Position numbers and translations under genes: made by a program
Assembly (NCBI RefSeq): GCF_010692395.1
Contig: NZ_JAAHHS010000042.1
Location: 1 to 35,100 of the forward strand
Direction: 5' to 3'
Length of the DNA stretch: 35,100 nt
Source: Moorena sp. SIO3H5
Lineage (GTDB): Bacteria > Cyanobacteriota > Cyanobacteriia > Cyanobacteriales > Coleofasciculaceae
Notes under the pieces: generated by a model
The model's input: only the letters and a program-made list of their open reading frames with translations
Told to the model about the DNA's origin: nothing
Database searches by the model: none
Shown: in pieces, positions 25,317 through 33,190 of the stretch
Layout of the letters: each line of letters begins with the position of its first letter
Position numbering within the stretch: the first letter of the stretch is position 1

Positions 25317-25461
25317 TCGGGAGTAGGGAACAGGGAACAGGGAACAGGCAAGAGGCAAGAGGCAAGAGGCAAGAGGCAAGAGGCAAGAGGCAAGAGGCAA
25401 GAGGCAAGAGGCAAGAGGCAAGAGGCAAGAGGCAAGAGGCAAGAGGCAAGAGGCAAGAGGG
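25317..25461. repeat. heptamer array GGCAAGA with GGGAACA start
   Basis: A run of GGGAACA units turns into about eighteen perfect CAAGAGG heptamers. It is the longest uninterrupted 7-bp array in the window. It starts the 25027-25991 gap, which is repeat-filled apart from an AT-rich first part (25027-25310) where I see nothing. Confidence 0.9.
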
Positions 25462-25510
25462 AAAAAATCCTGTGTACCTGATTAGGTTAGAAAGCACTAT
25501 ACCGCACCTG

Positions 25511-25737
25511 TAGAACTGGCATCTTGGTGGAACTGGCATCTTGGTGGAACTGGCATCTTGGTAGAACTGGCATCTTGCCAGTTATCAATATTTTCGAGCG
25601 GGCAGGATGCCCACTCTACTCCTATTAATTAGTGGAACTGGCATCTTGGTGGAACTGGCATCTTGGTGGAACTGGCATCTTGCCAGTTATCAATATTTTC
25701 GAGCGGGCAGGATGCCCACTCTACTCCTATTCATTAG
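25511..25737. repeat. duplicated palindromic module with 17-bp tandem units
   Basis: Each of two modules (25511-25632 and 25633-25737) consists of TGGAACTGGCATCTTGG-type 17-bp units (four, then three), the last forming the palindrome AACTGGC-ATCTT-GCCAGTT. The unit is followed by ATCAATATTTTCGAGC, the hairpin GGGCAGGATGCCC and CCACTCTACTCCTATT. It resembles dispersed hairpin repeats of cyanobacteria; function unknown. Confidence 0.75.
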
Positions 25738-25828
25738 TTAATTCAGCAACGCCAAAGCTACTGACAAATGCGTTCCACTAGCGTGGCCTACCGCCAATCG
25801 CGTTTATCTCAAGTCCAGAGAATTCTCC

Positions 25829-25925
25829 CCGACTCCCGACTCCCGACTCCCGACTCCCGACTCCCGATTCCCGATTCCCGATTCCCGATTCCCGATTCCC
25901 CACTCCCGATTCCCGACTCCCGACC
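25829..25925. repeat. heptamer array GACTCCC / GATTCCC
   Basis: Roughly thirteen heptamers alternate in blocks between GACTCCC and GATTCCC, ending 65 bp upstream of the DUF2996 gene. Just before it (25775-25795) is an inverted copy of the GGCC-type palindromic repeat. Confidence 0.85.
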
Positions 25926-25991
25926 CATCTGTCCAACCCTTCGCCAGTAAGATAGGATTATCCAGACTAAAGATAACGACTTACATTAGCT

Positions 25992-26615
25992 ATGGCGGAA
26001 GAAACCCAACCGTTACCTAACCCTGAGGAAGCCAATACTCCTTCTGATACACCAGCAGAGAAACCAGCGGCTAAGGCTCCTGCGGCCAAAAAGCCTGCGG
26101 GCAAATCAGAAGAGAAACCAGCGGCTAAGGCTCCTGCGGCTAAAAAGCCTGCTGAAAAATCAGAAGACAAACCAGCGGCTAAGGCCCCTGCTGCTAAAAA
26201 GCCTGCTGCTGGGGCAAAAGCTAAAAAAGCTAAACCACCAGCAGTTGAAGATAAACCTTTCACAGAATTTGTGGAACAACATTATGTGCCAGCCCTTAAG
26301 ACTGCTTTTGCCAAACAAGGTATTGATGATGTAGATGTGACCTTTGCTAAACAGAAAATCCCCATTCCGAGTTTGAGTCAAATGGATGACTGTTGGCAAG
26401 TAATGGGTAGTTGGCAAAATGGGCAACGTCAATTTAACCTTTATTTCCTAGACGAAGATATTAAAAAACAAAAGGCTTTCTCTGCGTCAGCTAATGGTGT
26501 TAAACCTAGTACAATCGAGTCATTTATGATTGATGAACGGAAAGTTACTCTTCCTCTAATGGTTCATTACACCATACAACGGCTAAATGCTCAGAAGTGG
26601 CTAATGTGGAATTAG
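25992..26615 (+). CDS. DUF2996 protein with Lys/Ala/Pro-rich N terminus
   Basis: A 207-residue protein. The first ~80 residues are a disordered tail of three near-identical repeats (EKPAAKAPAAKKPA plus GKSE or EKSE), Lys/Ala/Pro-rich and reminiscent of histone-H1-like tails. The C-terminal ~120 residues form DUF2996, a cyanobacterial/chloroplast family of unknown role: FTEFVEQHYVPALKTAF, then WQVMGSWQNGQRQFNLYFL and the end QRLNAQKWLMWN. The basic tail suggests nucleic acid or thylakoid-surface binding; this is inference. Monocistronic, with the array of heptamers upstream. Confidence 0.8.
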   Translation: MAEETQPLPNPEEANTPSDTPAEKPAAKAPAAKKPAGKSEEKPAAKAPAAKKPAEKSEDKPAAKAPAAKKPAAGAKAKKAKPPAVEDKPFTEFVEQHYVPALKTAFAKQGIDDVDVTFAKQKIPIPSLSQMDDCWQVMGSWQNGQRQFNLYFLDEDIKKQKAFSASANGVKPSTIESFMIDERKVTLPLMVHYTIQRLNAQKWLMWN

Positions 26616-26737
26616 TTATTCTTGGATAAGTTGAGGTAGATTTTTGGATTTTTACCGAATCTACCAACCAAGATGCAAACTGTTTTGATCATGGAGCGAT
26701 CGCTACCTTTCGCTCCCGATCACAAGGTTGGTTTTAG

Positions 26738-26780
26738 GGAGTAGGGAATCGGGAGTAGGGAATCGGGAATCGGGAGTCGC
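26738..26780. repeat. short GGGAGTA/GGGAATC heptamer array
   Basis: Five to six GGGA-type heptamers lie between DUF2996 and the leader of pentapeptide gene copy A. Together with that promoter they account for 26616-27019. Confidence 0.75.
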
Positions 26781-26890
26781 GGTAAGAGTGTCGATATTGG
26801 GCAACAATTTTGTTTGCTTGATTAGTTTTTTCGGTAACTATTTTTAAGCTTTACTGCTACGTTTAATGATTAACATAACAACCATAACCC

Positions 26891-26923
26891 TTGACTATCC
26901 AAGGGGTTGGTTGCTACTACTAT
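26891..26923 (+). promoter_or_regulatory. promoter-like site of copy A, shared with copy B
   Basis: TTGACT (26891-26896) is followed 18 bp later by TACTAC (26915-26920), or 21 bp later by TACTAT. The surrounding ~75 bp (from TTTACTGCTACGTTTAAT at 26848) is clearly homologous to the leader of copy B, where the -10 is a better TAATAT. Conservation across the duplication supports a regulatory role. Confidence 0.4.
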
Positions 26924-27019
26924 TTGTTTTTATAATTGTATTATTCCGTAGTTTTACTAGGGCTAAATCTTATAGGGCTGCGCCAAGATAATATAAAAAA
27001 CTGTTCCCTATTCCCTGAT

Positions 27020-27682
27020 ATGACAGATTTGAGTCAAGAAACCCCTTATAAAAAACTAACTATAACCGCTTCGTCAACTGGTGTAGAGACAGCCAAAGGA
27101 GCGTTAATCAGGCTAGATTTTGAGTCGGAAAGTAATTTGGCAAAATCCCAAGGTCTCAGTGACAGTATAGTGACGAAGTTTTTTAATTTCAAACCAATTC
27201 AGCTGGATTCCTTTAAACGGATATGCCAGGCTCTGAAATTAAAATGGATAGAAATTGCGGGAATAGCAGAGGAAAAGCAATCGGAAGCAGTAAGCCAAAA
27301 TGATGGCAGTAGCTCAGAGCTGGTGGAACAACAGCAACCACCCGTGGAAGTAACTGTAGTCGATAGACAACCTGAAACCATTAACGCTTCTATCGTCTTA
27401 AAAGGGGATATCGATTCAGCAGAACATTTAAAACGGATTGAATCTAGTTTACAAAACTCTTCAGGAGAGACTATCAAAATTAGTGATATTAAACGAGACA
27501 GTATCCAATTAATTGTAGAAGGTTCTCAACAGGATATCGAACGGCTTGTATCTCAGATAAAATCAGGAGAAGTAATAGAATTAAGCGGTTTTCCTGTTCA
27601 AGATATTAAAATTTTGAACAAAACCTCAGAGGATGATCAAAATAATGAGCTTGATCCTAAATGGGATACTCTTAAACCGTAA
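27020..27682 (+). pseudogene. 5' fragment of HTH/alpha-beta/pentapeptide gene, copy A
   Basis: The ATG at 27020 (MTDLSQETPYKKLTIT) begins a frame of 220 residues equal to the first half of copy B at 31774. It has an HTH-like domain (TASSTGVETAKGALIRLDFES ... [19 protein letters not shown]), then an alpha/beta domain (INASIVLKGDID ... IQLIVEGSQQDIERLVSQ ... GFPVQDIKIL). After SEDDQNNELDPKW the match to copy B stops and the frame ends in TAA within the inserted element. The pentapeptide half is now at 29359-30297. The fragment may still give a truncated protein. The family is unnamed to me; similar N-terminal modules are seen in cyanobacterial signalling NTPases. Confidence 0.75.
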
Positions 27683-29370
27683 TTAATTGGGATAAGCCCG
27701 GATAAAACGGTCAAGGTGTATTTTATTGTCGCCCGAGTGAGGAGTGGTCGAACAGCAATTGGAGTCAAGCCTCCCACTCATCTATCTGGGCGCTCCTTAC
27801 ATCCCGGTAAGGAGTTCCTTGAAAGCCCGAGTTTTGCTATGCTTAGAATCAAGCCATCCAAGCTCAACCGCATCAGCCAAACTCAATCCCATACCTCTCA
27901 AGAAACGCGCGGTACGGCGCAACAACACTGCTTGAACCTCGGTTTTATTCATGTACCGGGAAATTTCCTTGTCTGTACCCCGAGCAAGGATGTTTTTGGC
28001 AGCATTGTGGTCAGCCTGCAACACGACCCCATCAAACCTGGTAAAGCTGTCCCCACTCCTTTTCCCCAACAGGGTTCCAGTTACGGAGTCAACTTGCGAC
28101 GTGTAGCTCGGCTGGACTTCTGTGACAACAGATCCAGTCCAATTAGCCCATTTATGCAAGGAGTCCCGCATTTCTCCTTTCATCCAACTATTAAGCTTAC
28201 GGGACATAGCCTTGGACTGGCGTTTATTTTTAATCGGTTGTGTTAAATCTTCAGCAAATACTTTTAGTGATTCTCCTTTTAAAAGGGATTTGGAAGCGGC
28301 TCCTATAATCGCCTTTATTTCTGATTGATTTTTTCTATATCGGCGATTTTCTGTTTTTCTGCTCAGGTTGTTTTTGAGTATTCGAGCCGACTTAACTGGA
28401 TCTATTTTCTCTAGTTTTCTATGTATAGCCCAAAGCTTTCCTCTGTTGCGATTCTTGGCACATATTCGATCGGACTTCTTGGTTGCTACTTTGCCCAAGT
28501 CTTTTCCGTGTGCCTGACCGTCTGAATCATAGAAAGCCTCAGTGTATCCCTTGTCTACCCCGATAGCACGACGATTAACAGGAATTTCGGCGGTACCATA
28601 ATCTACTAAAAAGTGAACCTCAAACCTTTGTAGGAGTTGGTTATAGATTAATCTAATCTGTCCTTTGATTTTTCGATTAGACCTAACAACTATCCTGTTT
28701 CTTTTTCCTCTCTTTAGCCCAGCTAATTCCAGTTGGTAAGTGTTACGAGAGAGTCGCTTACAGCTATAACCTCCTTGTTGATAAACTATCTGATTTTTAA
28801 CCCAAGAATGTCCTCGTTGAAACTCTTTCCTGACGAGTCTGTGAAGTAATGGATTATCCAGAAAAGCTAAGGTTTTGAGCTGTTTACAAAGTTCCTTTCT
28901 TATTTTTTGGTTTTCCTTTCCAGAAAATCTCTTGTAGACCTTCTTGACGACTGCCTCTGTACAGGCCGCCTGTTGAGCTGTAATGGCTTTTGCTACATCG
29001 CTGACTGTCCATTCCATCAACTTGGAAGGCAGTCCTAAGGACTCAGGAGTTCTAAAGCTCCTGACTTCTGGGTAGGCTTTTTTCCAGTCAAGGCTCCAAT
29101 GACTGATACTGCCTAGCTTATTGTAAGAGTCAGACCTGACTGTGCCTAGTTTTTTCATCGTAGACAGCAAATCAAATTCAACCGACTTAGTCATCCCCAC
29201 CACAGGGACGATTTGAGTCGATATTTTCTTTGTTGCGTCTACTTTTTTTGGCATCGTTAACTGGCTATGTCCTATATCTTAAGTATACTCTAGCGCTAGC
29301 AAAACCTTAATGTCCATATTATGTCGTTAAATCCCGTTTTATCCCGATTTTTGAGGACTTGATTGCAAGG
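27665..29370 (-). mobile_element. TnpB element inserted in copy A
   Basis: The boundaries were set by comparing with intact copy B: coding homology stops after the Trp codon at 27662-27664 and resumes at CTAGTGGAAGAG (29374). The insert is about 1.7 kb and holds one tnpB on the opposite strand. Perfect 11-bp inverted repeats GGATAAAACGG (27700-27710) and CCGTTTTATCC (29334-29344) stand just inside the ends. The right end also has hairpins CTCCTTA/TAAGGAG (27793-27814). No tnpA is present. Exact ends could move by several bases. Confidence 0.65.
27797..29254 (-). CDS. tnpB: TnpB-type RNA-guided nuclease, zinc finger degenerate
   Basis: A 485-residue TnpB of a different subfamily from that at 3777. 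RuvC residues are D234 (IGVDKGYTEA), E335 (VFAEDLTQ) and D415 (LQADHNAAKN), so the nuclease centre looks intact. Where canonical TnpB has two CxxC pairs it reads SYTSQVDSVTGTLLGKRSGD, with no cysteine. A basic helical domain (KNQSEIKAIIGAASKSLL) lies between. The C terminus is longer than usual (LLRRTARFLRGMGLSLADAV). The gene spans most of its element and is read opposite to the interrupted host gene. A CTAGCGCTAG palindrome (29290-29299) lies in its leader. Confidence 0.85.
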   Translation of the reverse strand: MPKKVDATKKISTQIVPVVGMTKSVEFDLLSTMKKLGTVRSDSYNKLGSISHWSLDWKKAYPEVRSFRTPESLGLPSKLMEWTVSDVAKAITAQQAACTEAVVKKVYKRFSGKENQKIRKELCKQLKTLAFLDNPLLHRLVRKEFQRGHSWVKNQIVYQQGGYSCKRLSRNTYQLELAGLKRGKRNRIVVRSNRKIKGQIRLIYNQLLQRFEVHFLVDYGTAEIPVNRRAIGVDKGYTEAFYDSDGQAHGKDLGKVATKKSDRICAKNRNRGKLWAIHRKLEKIDPVKSARILKNNLSRKTENRRYRKNQSEIKAIIGAASKSLLKGESLKVFAEDLTQPIKNKRQSKAMSRKLNSWMKGEMRDSLHKWANWTGSVVTEVQPSYTSQVDSVTGTLLGKRSGDSFTRFDGVVLQADHNAAKNILARGTDKEISRYMNKTEVQAVLLRRTARFLRGMGLSLADAVELGWLDSKHSKTRAFKELLTGM

Positions 29371-30297
29371 CGTCTAGTGGAAGAGATTGTCAGCACTGGA
29401 GCTGCGGGTCGAAACTTGAGGAATGCTGACCTGAGTGATGTTGACCTAAGTGATACTGACCTCAGTCGTGCTGACTTGAGTAATGCCTACCTAAGTGGTG
29501 CTGACCTGAGTAATGCCTACCTTAAGGGTACCTACCTGATTAGTGCTAACCTCAGTGGTGCCGATCTCAGTGCTGCCCAGCTCAAGGGAGTCAACCTGAG
29601 TAATGCCGACCTCAGTGGTGCCAACCTCACTGATGCCAAGCTCAAGGGTACAAACTTATATTATAGTAACCTGAGTCGTGCCGACCTAACTGATACTAAC
29701 CTTAGTTATGCCGACCTGAGGAATGCCGACCTGAGGGGTGCCAACCTCAGTAATGCCGACCTGAGGAATGCCAACCTCACTGATGCCAAGCTTAGTGGTA
29801 CCAGTCTGGATCATGCCGACCTGAGTCGTGCCGATCTCAGTGGTGCCGATCTCAGTGGTGCCAAGCTCACTGATGCCAAGCTCACTGATGCCAAGCTCAG
29901 TGGTGCCAGTCTGAATCGTGCCGACCTGAGGGGTGCTAAGCTCAGTGGTGCCAACCTCAGTGGTGCCAGCCTCCATGGTTCTGACCTCAGTGGTGTCAGC
30001 TTCAGTAGTGCCAACCTAAATGGTGCCAAGCTTAGTGGTGCTGACCTGAGTGGTGCCAACCTAAATGGTGCCAAGCTTAGTGGTGCCAACTTCAGTGGTA
30101 CCGACCTCAGTAATGCCAACCTAAAAAGTGCCGACCTCACTGATACCCAGCTCAGTCGTGCTATCGTGGACAATGCTCAATTTGGAGATAACCCGGGAAT
30201 TGATGAATCCATCAAGGATGACTTAATCAAACGAGGGGCAATGTTTGAAGATGTGCCAGGGGATAGCTCGGAAAGTGTTACTCCTAGCGAAAGATAG
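29359..30297 (+). pseudogene. 3' fragment of copy A: pentapeptide-repeat protein
   Basis: A 312-residue open frame whose first residues RLVEEIVSTGAAGRNLRN equal copy B residues around 213-230, followed by about 50 tandem A(D/N)LSX pentapeptides and the tail FGDNPGIDESIKDDLIKRGAMFEDVPGD. The fold would be a right-handed quadrilateral beta-helix. TTG at 29359 is only a nominal start (inside the IS end) and there is no well-placed ribosome-binding site, so it is best read as the cut-off second half of the gene at 27020. No stop codons have accumulated, suggesting a young insertion or residual expression. Confidence 0.7.
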
Positions 30298-30312
30298 GGA
30301 TTCCTGCAAAAA

Positions 30313-30475
30313 AACGCGATTGGCCTTTGGCCACGCTACGCGATCGCTTAAAGCAAATAATGCGATTGGCCTTTGGCCACGCTACGCGATCGCATCCACC
30401 AAAAAAACGCGATTGGCCTTTGGCCACGCTACGCGATGAAGCTTCGCTTCCGCTAAGAGCGATCGCTTACAAATA
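30313..30475. repeat. three copies of a HIP1-containing palindromic repeat
   Basis: GCGATTGGCCTTTGGCCACG recurs at about 30316, 30362 and 30409, each continued by CTACGCGATCGC (first two) or CTACGCGATGAAG (third). TGGCCTTTGGCCA is a near-palindrome and GCGATCGC is HIP1. Spacing is 46-47 bp. The repeats sit in the 3' flank of copy A, and a single diverged copy sits at the same place after copy B (33163-33190). Confidence 0.8.
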
Positions 30476-30544
30476 CTCAATACCCCCAACCATTTCCTCT
30501 AGAGTAGATAGCGTTTCTAATAGTAATGATGTAAACAAGATTTT

Positions 30545-30586
30545 TTCCCTATTCCCTATTCCCTATTCCCTATTCCCTTTGCTATA
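30545..30586. repeat. CCCTATT heptamer array
   Basis: Four to five CCCTATT heptamers overlap the 3' end of the DUF433 gene, so its last residues (AKGIGNRE) are repeat-encoded. A CCCTGTT array with the same register lies at 31250-31284, so the DUF433 region is bracketed by related arrays. Confidence 0.8.
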
Positions 30587-30873
30587 CTATTGCGCTTCAT
30601 TTGTTCCACAAACGCTGCACTTTCTGCGGTATGGCGGTCAATTTCTTCCCGATGATCGTAATAATAGGCCATTGCCGCATAAACCGCTGGCTTAGATAAA
30701 TGATACTCAGAGGCAATTTCTTCTAAGGATTCTCCCATCTCCAAATACATTGTGGCAATAGTTGCCACAGGCATTCTAGTGCCAATAATGCGAGGTTTAC
30801 CACCACAAAAGTCAGGATCTATAGCAATATACTCTGTGCTGATCTGTTGGATAGACATTTGTTCATAATTCAT
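30556..30873 (-). CDS. DUF433 family protein, VapB-like antitoxin type, orphan
   Basis: A 105-residue DUF433 protein. Key blocks are the opening IAIDPDFCGGKPRIIGTRMPVATI and the winged/HTH part LEEIASEYHLSKPAVYAAMAYYYDHREEID. DUF433 proteins are usually antitoxins of a DUF5615/PIN-like toxin encoded just downstream. Here the downstream side holds heptamer repeats, and no toxin gene is visible on this strand. It is therefore an orphan, perhaps after loss of the toxin. The final residues after MKRN are repeat-derived. ATG at codon 1 and codon 6 are both possible starts. Confidence 0.82.
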   Translation of the reverse strand: MNYEQMSIQQISTEYIAIDPDFCGGKPRIIGTRMPVATIATMYLEMGESLEEIASEYHLSKPAVYAAMAYYYDHREEIDRHTAESAAFVEQMKRNSIAKGIGNRE

Positions 30874-30972
30874 TATCTAAAACCTAATAATTTAGGCAAA
30901 GAGTATAATTATAATTTTGACCTATAATAGGATATATTAAAAGTTTTTTGATACTGATTTTTGCCCCCCTAG

Positions 30973-31002
30973 CCCCCCAGCGAGCAATCCCTCGCTGGGG
31001 GG
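30973..31002. repeat. 12-bp GC-rich inverted repeat
   Basis: CCCCCCAGCGAG and CTCGCTGGGGGG are perfect complements with a 6-base loop CAATCC. It lies 100 bp upstream of the DUF433 start and could be a terminator or repeat. Another common palindrome, CCCCTCTCCCAA-GG-TTGGGAGAGGGG, lies at 31088-31113. The 30874-31302 gap contains these two palindromes and the CCCTGTT array only. Confidence 0.75.
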
Positions 31003-31087
31003 AACAAGAATCAATTTTATGGTAAAAGTCCCCCAAAATTGATACCTTTGGCGAATTCGTGAAACCCTTATTATGCCGTAATCTGCT

Positions 31088-31113
31088 CCCCTCTCCCAAG
31101 GTTGGGAGAGGGG
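31088..31113. repeat. 26-bp perfect palindrome CCCCTCTCCCAA
   Basis: CCCCTCTCCCAA, GG, TTGGGAGAGGGG is followed by CTGGGGGTGAGGG. Such palindromes are dispersed, high-copy repeats in many cyanobacteria and other bacteria. No associated gene is visible. Confidence 0.75.
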
Positions 31114-31302
31114 CTGGGGGTGAGGGCTGATGGGGCTTCAAGGAATGTTCACGAAATATTTCGCCAACAGTATCAAAATTGGTGGATTTAGGGGGCTTGG
31201 ATGTAGCAAATGGAACTTCCCAGACAACCTCTAAAAAAGTGTCAGGTTCTGTTCCCTGTTCCCTGTTCCCTGTTCCCTGTTCCCTCACCTTGCGCTATCA
31301 TT

Positions 31303-31485
31303 TTATTTACCTTTAGATTTAGGCAGTGAAAGTCCCAGATAGCCTCCAAGACCTATTTTTGCCATATCCATAAAGGTGGGGCGGTATTGTTCATCAATTA
31401 CCGCTAGGGTAAGTGACCCCCCAAGTAATATCGATATAATAGCAGCTTGAACCATTTCTTTGATTCTCAGAGTTTTATGAGCCAT
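31303..31485 (-). CDS. small single-helix membrane protein
   Basis: The ATG at 31483-31485 gives 60 residues (MAHKTLRIKEMVQAAIIS at the start); a longer frame begins at 31539 but adds unlike residues. One membrane helix runs from about residue 11 to 29 (MVQAAIISILLGGSLTLAVI), a short loop DEQYRPTF follows, then a second weak amphipathic segment and a basic end LPKSKGK. It is divergent from copy B of the HTH/pentapeptide gene, sharing a 288-bp intergenic region that contains the promoter of copy B. No family is recognised. Copy A has no such neighbour. Confidence 0.55.
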   Translation of the reverse strand: MAHKTLRIKEMVQAAIISILLGGSLTLAVIDEQYRPTFMDMAKIGLGGYLGLSLPKSKGK

Positions 31486-31550
31486 AGGTTTTTGTTGTAA
31501 CTGGTACGCTTGACTGCTACTTTTAATGGTTACCCACAAAAACCGAACCC

Positions 31551-31580
31551 TTGACTGGACAATGGATTAGTTGCTAATAT
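31551..31580 (+). promoter_or_regulatory. promoter-like site of copy B
   Basis: TTGACT (31551-31556), an 18-bp spacer and TAATAT (31575-31580) form a good sigma-70 type match about 190 bp before the ATG. The site is in the block that is also conserved in front of copy A (TTGACTGCTAC, ..., CCCTTGACT). It leaves a long 5' leader of about 185 bases. Confidence 0.45.
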
Positions 31581-31773
31581 GTTCTGGGTTTCGTTTGATT
31601 GCGTTGTGACTGAGTTGTGATTGCGCTAAAGGTTATGGCGCTGGCGGCAGGGAATAGGGAACTTTGGCTCAGGGAATTATTTAGTTTGGTGATTTAGGGC
31701 TGCATCGCTTACTACGTTGATTTTTAAAAAATTATTACAGCTATTACTATAGTTATCAAAAATTAGCCATACG

Positions 31774-33075
31774 ATGAAAAAGTGTAGTCCAGGAAAAAAA
31801 AATAAAAAAGTAACTATCACCGCATCTTCAAACGGTATGGAAAAAGCTAAAAAGGCTTTAATAAGGCTAGGATTTGAGTCTCAAAGTGAGTTTGCAAAAT
31901 TACAATTTATAGGTCGCACTACAGTAACAAAGTTTTTTAATTTCAAGCCAATTCAGCTGGATTCCTTTAAACGGATATGCGATGGACTGAAACTAGACTG
32001 GACAGAAATCGCAGGAATAGCAGAGGAAAACGGATCAAAACCGCTAACCAGAAATTATTACAGTAGCTTAGAGCTGGTGGAGGGGGTGGAGCAAGGGCAA
32101 GCACCTAGGCGCGAAGTGACTGTAATCGATAAACAAAGTAAAACAATTAAAGTTTCTATTGTCTTAGAAGGTGATATAGATTCAGTTGAAAATTTAAAAT
32201 TGATTCAATCTATTTTACAAGCCTATTCAGGAGACAGTATAAACATTATTGATATTCAACCAGGCAGCATCCGATTAATTGTAGAGGGTTCTCCAGAGGA
32301 TATCGAACGCCTTGTATCTCGGCTAAAATCAGGAGAACTCAACGAATTAAGCGGTTTTCCTGTTCAAGATATTCAAATTTTGAGCGAAAGGTCAGAGGAT
32401 GATCAAAAATGGCATCTAGTAGAAGAGATTGCTAGCCGTGGAGCTGTGGGTCGAAACTTGAGGGGTGTTGACCTGAGTGATGCTGACCTGAGTGGTGCCG
32501 ACCTCAGATGTACCGACCTCAGAGGTGCCGATTTGAGGGGTACTGACCTCAAAGGTGTTAACTTCAGAGGTGCCAAGCTGAAGGGTGCCAAGCTCAGTGG
32601 TACCTACTTGATTCGTGCCAACCTGATTCGTGGTGCCAACCTGATTCTTGACTACCTGATTCGTGCCAAACTGATTCGTGGCTACCTGAGGGGTGCTGAC
32701 CTGAGGGGTGTCGACCTGAGGGGTGCCGACCGGAGGCATGCCGACCTGAATGGTGCCAACCTGAGGAATGCCGACCTGAGTCGTGCCAAGCTGATTCGTG
32801 CCGACCTGAGTGGTGCCAACCTGAGTGGTGCCAACCTGAGTGGTGCCGACCTGAGTGGTGCTGACCTGAGTGGTGCCGACCTGAGTGGTGCCAACCTGAG
32901 TCGTGCCAACCTGAGTCGTGCCAACCTAATTGGTACCAACCTAATTGGTGCTGAAGTAGAAAATGCCCGTTTTGGAAATAACCCAGGAATTGATCAATCG
33001 ATGAAGCCTGACCTAATGAAACGAGGCGCAATTTTTGAGGATTTTCCAGGGGATCGCTCTGCTCTGAAAGTTTAA
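31774..33075 (+). CDS. HTH-like / alpha-beta / pentapeptide-repeat protein, intact copy B
   Basis: A 433-residue protein with three parts. Residues ~10-86 are an HTH-like domain ([21 protein letters not shown], then [19 protein letters not shown]). Residues ~108-205 are an alpha/beta domain in the order strand-helix-strand-helix-strand ([56 protein letters not shown]). Residues ~222-405 hold roughly 36 pentapeptides of A(D/N)LSX type. The tail matches copy A ([21 protein letters not shown]). No catalytic site or membrane segment is seen. The first two parts resemble N-terminal modules of cyanobacterial NACHT/STAND-type proteins, here with the beta-helix in place of the NTPase. Function unknown. 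Confidence 0.85.
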   Translation: MKKCSPGKKNKKVTITASSNGMEKAKKALIRLGFESQSEFAKLQFIGRTTVTKFFNFKPIQLDSFKRICDGLKLDWTEIAGIAEENGSKPLTRNYYSSLELVEGVEQGQAPRREVTVIDKQSKTIKVSIVLEGDIDSVENLKLIQSILQAYSGDSINIIDIQPGSIRLIVEGSPEDIERLVSRLKSGELNELSGFPVQDIQILSERSEDDQKWHLVEEIASRGAVGRNLRGVDLSDADLSGADLRCTDLRGADLRGTDLKGVNFRGAKLKGAKLSGTYLIRANLIRGANLILDYLIRAKLIRGYLRGADLRGVDLRGADRRHADLNGANLRNADLSRAKLIRADLSGANLSGANLSGADLSGADLSGADLSGANLSRANLSRANLIGTNLIGAEVENARFGNNPGIDQSMKPDLMKRGAIFEDFPGDRSALKV

Positions 33076-33162
33076 ACCTTAGCAAAAGATAGGGATTACG
33101 GAAATTAGGGGGTGCTGATCATTTTTAGGAATCCGGTAAGCTTCAATCAAACAAAAGGGATT

Positions 33163-33190
33163 GCTCGTAGGCCACGCTAAGCGAACGCTC
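33163..33190. repeat. single copy of the CGTAGGCCACGC palindromic repeat
   Basis: GCTCGTAGGCCACGCTAAGC is a member of the same family as the 1363, 5173 and 30316 repeats. It is followed by CTCAATAACCCCAAC, which matches the flank after copy A at 30476 onward (CTCAATACCCCCAAC). The remaining part of 33076-33422 holds nothing else I can support. Confidence 0.7.

Noticed and set aside
25303..25539. Frame encoding repeated LPLASCL residues
   Set aside because: Produced entirely by the CAAGAGG heptamer array.
25511..25737. Regular repeats with an array-like look that might be read as CRISPR
   Set aside because: The 17-bp units are contiguous with no unique spacers, and no cas genes are present in the window.
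27716..28246. 176-codon plus-strand frame opposite the tnpB C-terminal part
   Set aside because: Shadow of the well-supported tnpB on the minus strand, whose RuvC motifs lie in the other frame.
30884..31288. 134-codon minus-strand frame upstream of DUF433
   Set aside because: It starts inside the CCCTGTT heptamer array and crosses two palindromic repeats; composition is not protein-like and no ribosome-binding site is present.
32594..33085. Long minus-strand open frame rich in His/Ser/Gly opposite copy B
   Set aside because: It is a shadow of the pentapeptide repeats: the 15-bp DNA period gives an artificial repeated peptide. The same applies to minus-strand frames at 29686-30173 and 32403-32939.
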